The position numbers and the translations under genes were made by a program. This document shows, piece by piece, positions 1 through 5,216 of a DNA stretch of 6,151 nucleotides. The notes beneath the pieces are model-generated. The model did no database searches. It saw only the letters and a program-made list of their open reading frames with translations, and had not been told where the DNA came from. The stretch spans positions 1 through 6,151 of the forward strand of contig RGAX01000169.1 in the NCBI GenBank assembly GCA_009919985.1, read 5' to 3'. The stretch is from Opitutaceae bacterium. GTDB lineage: Bacteria; Verrucomicrobiota; Verrucomicrobiia; Opitutales; Opitutaceae. Position 1 is the stretch's first letter. Each line of letters begins with the position of its first letter.

Positions 1-1368
1 TTTTTCGCCGACGTCGCGGTAACCGATGTCCTCGCCGTAAATCAGTTTAAACTCAGCGATCGCATCCTCGGCTCTGCCCATCGCCTCGTAACACGAAGCG
101 AGCTCATAGACGACCGCTTTTTTGGTTTCATCCATTGTAGCCAATTCCGCCTTCGCGGTCGTGAATTGCAGGACCGCAAGATCCAGAATTTTCTTCGACT
201 TGAAGCCGCGACCAAGACCGATCAACGCCGCCACGCGCACCTGCGGGCCCTTTTGCGCCTGCTGGAATTGCACGAGCGCTGCATCGACCTGCCCCACCAC
301 CAACAGCAATTCACCGAGCACCAAACGCGCCGGGAAATCATTCGGGTAACGCTCGACCGTGCGCTTGGCTTCATTGAGCCGCCACGAGGCCAGTTCGGCC
401 TTTGCGGTCGCCAATGTCGCCGCGAGTGCCGCGTCGCTAGGCTGCGCGGCCGCTGCCGCTTCCGCGCCTTTTAAGCGCACATCGAGCAACGCTGTCTGCA
501 ATTCGGACTCTTCCTTTTCCAATGAAGGATCAGCCGCGCCCGCGGGTAAAGCACGCGCCTTGCGCAGCCACGCCAACACCTCATCGCTGCGCCCAAGTTG
601 ACGATAGGCCTGAGCGACCGCGCGGTAGTGATTGAGGTTGGTCGGTTCGGCCTGGACCCTAACGAGCGCCTCGTCGAGTAGACGCTGGGCCATATCGCCG
701 CCGGTGACGACCTTGGAGGCTTGCTCGAGTGAAATCGACTGCGCTTCGTCGCGCAACTTGTCTCGGAAACTTCCCTGCGCATCCCAGTTACCCTTCGTGA
801 CCGTCTGAGCGACGGAAGCCTTGCGTAACAAACTTTGCGCCTCCGCATCTGCAGGTTTCAATTTAAGCAGTGCATCAGCCGTCTTCACCGCCTCCGCTGG
901 TTTACCGGCCGCGATCCAAGCCTCGCCGAGCACAAGCAAGTTGGCGCGATTGTCCGGCTCCAACTCTCGCACCGCATCGAGTGCAAACGCCGCGGTCTCG
1001 AGCAAGCCCAAGCCGGTCGCTGCCTCAGCCAAAAGTTTCAGCGCCGCGACGCTGGTCGGATCTTTCGCGAGCATCGTCTCAGCCGATTCAAGCGCCTTAG
1101 CTGGATCTTTTTTGCCGGCACCAAACATCAATCCACCTCCGGAAAAACCGCCAAACGCCTTCGCCATGAATTTATTTTTCGAGCGGAAATCGCGCAATTG
1201 GGCGGCGCGTTGCAACCGGCGCACAGGCAAGCAACCCGGCGCGCTCTTCAACACCTGCGCACAGGCGTCGAGCGTGTAATCGAGCTGACCGCGATCTAGG
1301 GCGATGCGCGCGTTATCGATAAGTTTCTGATGGCGAGGGTCGAGTGAGGTGACGGCGACTTCGGGCAT
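1..1368 (-). CDS. Tetratricopeptide-repeat protein, C-terminus cut off by the window edge
   Basis: The reverse strand reads open for 456 codons from an ATG at 1368-1366 to the left edge with no stop, so the gene is partial. The product starts MPEVAVTSLDPRHQKL and is built of helical pairs with TPR-like spacing. Units can be seen near residues 16-45, 106-139 (ending ELEPDN), 140-174 (LGEAWIAAGKPAEAV, ending LKLKPAD), 245-275 (AYRQLGRSDEVLAWLRKA), 344-373 (LGELLLVVGQVDAALVQF) and 417-446 (ELASCYEAMGRAEDAIAEF). A glycine-rich hydrophobic stretch (about 69-86) and a non-TPR segment (about 186-225) interrupt them. There is no signal peptide or clear membrane helix, so it is probably cytoplasmic. 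TPR arrays usually bind partner proteins, but the partner cannot be read here. The gene lies 45 bases downstream of glmM on the same strand and is probably cotranscribed. A GAGGGG lies about 17 bases before the ATG, too far for a good ribosome site, so the start is only moderately certain. The repeat family is well supported; the function is unknown. Confidence 0.85.
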   Translation of the reverse strand, partial: MPEVAVTSLDPRHQKLIDNARIALDRGQLDYTLDACAQVLKSAPGCLPVRRLQRAAQLRDFRSKNKFMAKAFGGFSGGGLMFGAGKKDPAKALESAETMLAKDPTSVAALKLLAEAATGLGLLETAAFALDAVRELEPDNRANLLVLGEAWIAAGKPAEAVKTADALLKLKPADAEAQSLLRKASVAQTVTKGNWDAQGSFRDKLRDEAQSISLEQASKVVTGGDMAQRLLDEALVRVQAEPTNLNHYRAVAQAYRQLGRSDEVLAWLRKARALPAGAADPSLEKEESELQTALLDVRLKGAEAAAAAQPSDAALAATLATAKAELASWRLNEAKRTVERYPNDFPARLVLGELLLVVGQVDAALVQFQQAQKGPQVRVAALIGLGRGFKSKKILDLAVLQFTTAKAELATMDETKKAVVYELASCYEAMGRAEDAIAEFKLIYGEDIGYRDVGEK

Positions 1369-1413
1369 ACTTTTCGAATCAGCCGCCCCTCGCCGAGCGC
1401 GTCAACGCTAGAG

Positions 1414-2763
1414 CTAGACGACCTCGATATCCGTCCGCACCGCCTTTTCCAAGCGCGCGAGACCCTCAGCCACCACGGCCTCGCTTGGCCCTTCGACCAA
1501 CAACCGCAATTTCGCCTCGGTGCCCGAATAGCGCACCAGCAAGCGCCCGCGCGTGCCGAGCTCACGCTCGAGCGCCGCGATCACCGCCGTCACGGCCGGC
1601 AACGTTTCCAGCGGAAGTTTGTCCTTCACACGTAGCGCTAGCGTACCTTGCGGAAATTTCTGCAATACCTGACGCAGCTCCGAAAGAGGCCGACCCGTGG
1701 CCAACATCACTTCGATAACCTTGAGCGCCGCCACTAACCCGTCGCCGGTAGGCGCGACTTCCGCGCAAATCACATGTCCTGAGGACTCGCCGCCCAGCAT
1801 CGCACCGCTGGCCAACATTTCTTCACTCACATAACGATCGCCAACAGCCGTACGTCGCACCTGCCCCCCCGCGGCCGCAACCGCGGCATCGACACCGAGA
1901 TTACTCTGCACCGTGACCACAAGCGTCCGTTTGACGAGGCGCCCTTGCGCCAACGCGTGCGTCGCGAGCAAGGTCAATACTTCGTCGCCGTCGAGCACCA
2001 CACCGTGCTCATCACAAAGGACACAGCGATCACCGTCGCCATCATGCGCCACGCCCAGACGCGCACCCGTAGCGAGCACGAGCGCCGCGAGCGCTTCAGG
2101 ATGTTCGCTGCCCACGTTTGCGTTGATGTTTGAACCATCGGGCGCATCGCCGATTCCCAATACCTCAGCGCCCAGCGAGCGCAATACCGCCGGACTGGTA
2201 GCGCAGGTCGCGCCGTTCGCTGTGTCCAACACGATGCGCCAACCTTGCAGCGCACCCGCCGGTAGAAGCGCACGCGCCGCCGCGATGTAGGCCGCACCCG
2301 CGTCGCTCAATGATTCGGGTTGCGGATGAACTCCAACTGCAGGTGAAACAACAGCCAAAGCTTGTTCGATCGCGTATTCTTGTTCGTCGGTCAGTTTCAG
2401 ACCAGCGGCGTTGAAAAACTTAATCCCATTATCTTCCGCTGGATTGTGCGAGGCGGTCACCATCACTCCCAGGGCTGCGCCGCGCTGTTTCACGGCGCGC
2501 GATACCGCTGGCGTCGGCACCACACCGAGATCTCGCACCTGCCAACCAGCCTGCGTCAAACCTTCCGCCACCGCCGCAACCAACACCGCGCCAGAACCGC
2601 GCGTATCACGCCCGATCAACACCGTTTCGCCCGCAGCGCGCGCGCCCGTAGCCTGCAACCATTGCCCCACCGCGCCTCCGAGCTTAAAAGCAAAACCTGC
2701 ATTGATCAACGGGCCGCCAAATTTTCCGCGGATTCCGTCGGTCCCAAAATATAGGCGTTTCAT
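1414..2763 (-). CDS. glmM: Phosphoglucosamine mutase GlmM
   Basis: This enzyme converts glucosamine-6-phosphate to glucosamine-1-phosphate in the cytoplasm, the step before GlmU makes UDP-GlcNAc for peptidoglycan and LPS. The 449-residue length is normal for the family. All four hallmark motifs of the alpha-D-phosphohexomutase fold appear in order. These are the N-terminal FGTDGIRG (6-13), the catalytic phosphoserine loop TASHNP (103-108, Ser105), the metal loop DGDGDR (241-246), the sugar-specificity loop GGESSGH (324-330) and the phosphate-binding RYSGTE (411-416). GESSGH together with the FGTDGIRG start points to GlmM rather than ManB/AlgC. By family knowledge Ser105 must be phosphorylated for activity. 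The ATG overlaps the trpD stop as ATGA (2763-2760), which fixes the start and implies translational coupling. The stop is TAG at 1416-1414. I see no truncation or odd residues. Confidence 0.97.
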   Translation of the reverse strand: MKRLYFGTDGIRGKFGGPLINAGFAFKLGGAVGQWLQATGARAAGETVLIGRDTRGSGAVLVAAVAEGLTQAGWQVRDLGVVPTPAVSRAVKQRGAALGVMVTASHNPAEDNGIKFFNAAGLKLTDEQEYAIEQALAVVSPAVGVHPQPESLSDAGAAYIAAARALLPAGALQGWRIVLDTANGATCATSPAVLRSLGAEVLGIGDAPDGSNINANVGSEHPEALAALVLATGARLGVAHDGDGDRCVLCDEHGVVLDGDEVLTLLATHALAQGRLVKRTLVVTVQSNLGVDAAVAAAGGQVRRTAVGDRYVSEEMLASGAMLGGESSGHVICAEVAPTGDGLVAALKVIEVMLATGRPLSELRQVLQKFPQGTLALRVKDKLPLETLPAVTAVIAALERELGTRGRLLVRYSGTEAKLRLLVEGPSEAVVAEGLARLEKAVRTDIEVV

Positions 2764-3806
2764 GATTGGTAAAATTCTCGCGTCGCCGCGATTTTGGCCC
2801 GCACGGCGCCACCGAGCAGTAGTTCACGACTCGCGACGAGGCCATCTTTCACCGATGAGGTTTTGCCTGTCAGCCAAAATGCCACCGCCGCGTTAAAAGC
2901 GATCGTGTCGACGAGCCCCGCCGGGCCACGGCCCGAGAGCAAAGCCTCTGTCAAAGCGAGATTGGCCGCGACATCACCGCCTTGCAGCTCCGCAAACGGC
3001 GCCACCGCTAAACCGAAATTCTCCGCGCGCCACACCTCATCGAGTTCACGCAACCGACCCGCGCCGCACACACGGTTCGGCGTCGCCGTCGTCAATTCGT
3101 CGATTCCCTGCCCCGGTCCGATCACGCCATGCGCGACTAAGCCCGCCGAGCAATCGAGCGCATCCAGTGCGCCAGCGAGTTTCGGGACCCAGCTTTCGGC
3201 GAACACGCCGAGCAACACGTGCGCCGGCCGCCCCGGATTGATCAACGGCCCGAGGATATTAAAGACTGTGCGTTGTCCGCGCGCAGCGAGCGCCTTGCGC
3301 ACCGGCGCGATATTTTTAAACGCCGGATGGTAATTCGGCGCGAAAAAGAAAACGAAACCCAACTCAGCTAAGGCCCGCCGCAACTTCTCCGGCGAAGCGG
3401 CCAGGTCGACACCCAAACCCGCCAGCAAATCGGCGCTGCCACATTTTGAGGTGATGCCGCGGTTGCCGTGTTTCATCACCGGCACTCCCGCACTGGCCAA
3501 CACCAATACTACCAAACTCGAGATATTAAACCCGCCCGCATGATCGCCACCGGTACCGACAATATCGAGCGCACGCGCGGACCATGCGCCCACGCCGGGA
3601 TCCACCGCACGCGACCGAAACGCCCGCGCAAAACCCGCCACCTCCGCCACCGATTCGCCTTTAGATGAAAGGGCCGTAAGAAAAGCCGCTTTGGTTTCTT
3701 CGCTCTGCTCAACTTCCGCCAACGCTGCCGCCGCACCCTCAATCTGGGCGGGCAATAAATCTTGGCGGGCTTGGAGTTGGGAAGTGAGCGCGGCGAGGTC
3801 CATCAT
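2760..3806 (-). CDS. trpD: Anthranilate phosphoribosyltransferase TrpD
   Basis: This enzyme transfers phosphoribosyl from PRPP to anthranilate, the second committed step of tryptophan synthesis, in the cytoplasm. From the ATG at 3806 it is 348 residues, typical for the family. The helical N-terminal domain (about 1-75, with AAFLTALSSKGES) precedes the PRPP-binding domain. That domain carries GTGGD (84-88), NIS (94-96), KHGNRG (112-117), SKCGSAD (120-126), FAPNYHPA (155-162), PVR (168-170), RTVFNILGPLINP (179-191) and the metal-binding Asp-Glu in GIDELT (234-239). Two adjacent ATGs (3806 and 3803) are equally plausible starts. The frame stays open upstream to a TTG at 3878, but that would add about 24 residues unlike the family N-terminus. 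No good Shine-Dalgarno precedes either ATG. The stop overlaps the glmM start by four bases. No other trp gene lies in the window, so trpD sits here apart from a trp operon. Confidence 0.96.
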   Translation of the reverse strand: MMDLAALTSQLQARQDLLPAQIEGAAAALAEVEQSEETKAAFLTALSSKGESVAEVAGFARAFRSRAVDPGVGAWSARALDIVGTGGDHAGGFNISSLVVLVLASAGVPVMKHGNRGITSKCGSADLLAGLGVDLAASPEKLRRALAELGFVFFFAPNYHPAFKNIAPVRKALAARGQRTVFNILGPLINPGRPAHVLLGVFAESWVPKLAGALDALDCSAGLVAHGVIGPGQGIDELTTATPNRVCGAGRLRELDEVWRAENFGLAVAPFAELQGGDVAANLALTEALLSGRGPAGLVDTIAFNAAVAFWLTGKTSSVKDGLVASRELLLGGAVRAKIAATREFYQS

Positions 3807-3839
3807 GCGAACTTGAAAGAGCGCAGGCCACCGTCGTCC

Positions 3840-3853
3840 GCAAATAAATTTGC
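3840..3853. promoter_or_regulatory. Perfect inverted repeat between divergent trpD and uppP (candidate operator)
   Basis: GCAAAT (3840-3845) and ATTTGC (3848-3853) are exact reverse complements separated by AA. The repeat lies in the 84-base region between the divergent starts of trpD (3806) and uppP (3891), roughly midway. It is also the most AT-rich patch there, standing out against GC-rich flanks. A dyad of this size and position fits a dimeric regulator site, or simply AT-rich promoter DNA. A TTGCAC resembling a -35 for uppP overlaps its right arm (3850-3855), but no good -10 follows at normal spacing. The repeat itself is certain; its role is inference. Confidence 0.4.
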
Positions 3854-3890
3854 ACCATGCGACCAATCTTGAAAACAACCTACTGTGCGA

Positions 3891-4895
3891 ATGTTTCTAT
3901 TATATACCATCGCGGCTTTAATTTCTGTCCAAGCAGGGCCGACGACTACACCTGCGATTCAAAGCGTCCTGCCGGCGGCCGAGTTGAGTGTCACCAATGC
4001 CGTGGTGCTCGGCGTGGTCGAGGGTGTGACTGAGTTTTTACCCATCTCCTCAACGGGACACTTGATCATCGCGACGCATTTTCTCGGACTCGAGAGCGAC
4101 CGACCACTCGTGGATAATAAAGGGCAGGCCTTATGGTACCGTGCGCCGTCCCCCAAACATCCCGCCGGCATTCCATTGACTGTGAAACTAGCCGCCGACA
4201 CCTACAACGTGGTGATTCAATTCGGAGCCATCGCCGCGGTCGCGCTGCTTTATTGGACGCAGTTAATCTCGATCTTGCGTGGGTTAATCGGACGTGAACC
4301 GAGCGGCTTGCGCCTGTTTCAGCATCTCATAATTGCATTCGTGCCGGCAGCCGCGCTCGGGTTTTTACTCCACGACTGGATTGATGCGCATTTATTTTCA
4401 ATTCCAGCGGTGATTGCCGCGCAAGTCGCTGGCGCGGGATTAATGTTTTATGCGGAAGCGTGGCGTCGGCGCCATCGCTCCGCGCAAAACTCGTCCGCGC
4501 CCATTGAGCTCACGTCACGCCAAGCCGCCGGCATCGGCGCCCTCCAGTGCTTGGCGCTTTGGCCAGGTACGAGCCGATCGATGACCACTATCGTGGGTGG
4601 TTATTTTTGCGGACTCGAGCCGCGGCGAGCAGCGGAATTTAGTTTTCTTCTCGGCTTTGTGACCTTGAGCGCCGCCACGGTTTATAAAAGTTACAAAAGC
4701 GGGGCCGCTATGCTCCAAGTTTTCGGTTGGTCGCACGTTGCGCTGGGGGCGGTGGTCGCAGCGATCACCGCGGCCGTTTCGGTACGTTTTCTGGTAAACT
4801 GGCTCACACGTCATGGACTCAGCGCCTTTGCTTGGTACCGCTTAGGGGTTGCTGCGCTGCTCACCGTGCTACTCGCCGGCGGTTTCCTCCAATAA
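3891..4895 (+). CDS. uppP: Undecaprenyl-diphosphate phosphatase UppP (BacA family)
   Basis: This integral membrane enzyme dephosphorylates undecaprenyl diphosphate to regenerate the lipid carrier for peptidoglycan and other surface polymers; overexpression of family members gives bacitracin resistance. Counting from the ATG at 3891 (334 residues), the two signature regions are intact. The first is EGVTEFLPISSTGH with Glu44, Glu48 and His57, matching the E-x3-E motif and His of E. coli UppP. The second is PGTSRS at 225-230 with the catalytic Arg229. Hydrophobic segments near 106-123, 143-160, 169-188, 210-227, 281-303 and 314-332 fit a multi-pass protein. It is about 60 residues longer than the 273-residue E. 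coli protein. A signal-like N-terminus (MFLLYTIAALISVQA, then a Thr/Pro-rich linker to about residue 31) and a roughly 30-residue insertion at about 69-103 account for the excess. An in-frame GTG at 3885 would add MR, and a TTG at 3984 would give a canonical-length start. No Shine-Dalgarno decides between them. It is transcribed divergently from trpD. Confidence 0.94.
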   Translation: MFLLYTIAALISVQAGPTTTPAIQSVLPAAELSVTNAVVLGVVEGVTEFLPISSTGHLIIATHFLGLESDRPLVDNKGQALWYRAPSPKHPAGIPLTVKLAADTYNVVIQFGAIAAVALLYWTQLISILRGLIGREPSGLRLFQHLIIAFVPAAALGFLLHDWIDAHLFSIPAVIAAQVAGAGLMFYAEAWRRRHRSAQNSSAPIELTSRQAAGIGALQCLALWPGTSRSMTTIVGGYFCGLEPRRAAEFSFLLGFVTLSAATVYKSYKSGAAMLQVFGWSHVALGAVVAAITAAVSVRFLVNWLTRHGLSAFAWYRLGVAALLTVLLAGGFLQ

Positions 4896-4896
4896 G

Positions 4897-4911
4897 TGCG
4901 CTTGACGCGCA
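4897..4911. repeat. Short inverted repeat bracketing the rpmF promoter -35
   Basis: TGCGC (4897-4901) and GCGCA (4907-4911) are exact reverse complements around TTGAC. The dyad starts two bases after the uppP stop codon. No T-run follows on the plus strand, so it does not look like an intrinsic terminator. A regulator site over the -35, or chance in GC-rich DNA, are the alternatives. With five-base arms the evidence for function is weak. Confidence 0.25.
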
Positions 4912-4929
4912 AAACTCGGCGCCTTAAAT
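4902..4929 (+). promoter_or_regulatory. Candidate sigma70-type promoter for rpmF-plsX
   Basis: TTGACG (4902-4907, five of six matches to TTGACA) is followed after 16 bases by TTAAAT (4924-4929, four of six to TATAAT). It lies seven bases after the uppP stop, and a start point near 4936 would give a leader of about 60 bases before rpmF. The -35 core TTGAC sits exactly in the loop of a perfect TGCGC/GCGCA inverted repeat (4897-4901 and 4907-4911). It is the best promoter match I found in the window. It was found by eye with no scoring. Confidence 0.5.
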
Positions 4930-4996
4930 ACGACCCTTTCACCACATCATCGGGCTCGCCTAAGCGACGTCCCCTCACACCTAACTCACCTCTCAC

Positions 4997-5176
4997 ATGG
5001 CTAATCCGAAACGCAAACAGTCCAAACGCCGTAGCGCCAATCGTCGCGCCGCCAACGCTTTCATCGCTCCCGAATTCGCCAAGGATCCGGTTGATGGCAC
5101 GCTCTACCGCCGCCATCGCGTGAACCCAAAGACCGGCCTCTACCGCGGCCGCCAAGTACTCAACGTCGAGGCCTAA
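4997..5176 (+). CDS. rpmF: 50S ribosomal protein L32 (cysteine-free form)
   Basis: This 59-residue, strongly basic protein of the large ribosomal subunit begins MANPKRKQSKRRSANRRAAN and ends YRGRQVLNVEA. The N-terminal MA-P-x-K-x-SK-x-R-R pattern and the C-terminal Y-R-G-R-x-V segment are characteristic of L32, and the length is usual. It has no cysteine at all. It therefore belongs to the zinc-independent form like that of E. coli, lacking the two CxxC pairs of the zinc-ribbon form. The 26 bases before the ATG are almost free of G (CTCAC occurs three times at 4974-4978, 4985-4989 and 4992-4996), so no Shine-Dalgarno is present and initiation is probably by an unstructured leader. It is followed after 40 bases by plsX, the conserved rpmF-plsX arrangement, and is likely cotranscribed with it. 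Confidence 0.95.
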   Translation: MANPKRKQSKRRSANRRAANAFIAPEFAKDPVDGTLYRRHRVNPKTGLYRGRQVLNVEA

Positions 5177-5186
5177 GCCTCGCCTT

Positions 5187-5207
5187 CCCGCCCTCGCCCC
5201 GCCACCC
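5187..5207 (-). other. Potential G-quadruplex motif (C-rich on the coding strand) between rpmF and plsX
   Basis: On the plus strand four C-tracts occur in 21 bases: 5187-5189, 5191-5193, 5197-5200 and 5205-5207, with gaps of 1, 3 and 4 bases. The minus strand therefore fits the standard four-tract G3 pattern with loops of 4, 3 and 1. It fills most of the 40-base rpmF-plsX gap and ends three bases before the plsX GGAGG. In the mRNA it would be a C-rich, G-poor stretch resembling Rho-loading sequence. The pattern is directly visible; in GC-rich DNA it may be chance. Confidence 0.3.
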
Positions 5208-5209
5208 GC

Positions 5210-5214
5210 GGAGG
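5210..5214 (+). promoter_or_regulatory. Shine-Dalgarno of plsX at very short spacing
   Basis: GGAGG at 5210-5214 is a perfect anti-SD match and the only convincing one in the window. It is only two bases before the ATG at 5217, shorter than the usual 5-9. No other start codon lies in frame between it and the conserved RIAVDAMGGD block except the internal ATG of that block (5256), so the 5217 start is still preferred. Confidence 0.6.
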
Positions 5215-5216
5215 AT

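Noticed and set aside
471..848. A 125-codon minus-strand open frame and several plus-strand frames between 122 and 1299
   Set aside because: They lie over the continuous 456-codon TPR frame, are rich in Arg/Ser from GC-rich out-of-frame reading, and show no recognisable motif.
1913..2896. Plus-strand open frames of 100-160 codons opposite glmM and trpD
   Set aside because: Their low-complexity Ala/Pro/Ser/Arg composition is typical of antisense shadows, and both opposite genes are intact and motif-complete.
3807..3878. Upstream TTG start for trpD giving 372 residues
   Set aside because: The added segment does not resemble the TrpD N-terminus and would run across the intergenic dyad; the ATG pair at 3806/3803 gives the family length.
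4896..4923. Rho-independent terminator after uppP
   Set aside because: The TGCGC/GCGCA dyad has only five-base arms and is followed by AAAA, not a T-run, on the plus strand; it overlaps a promoter-like element instead.
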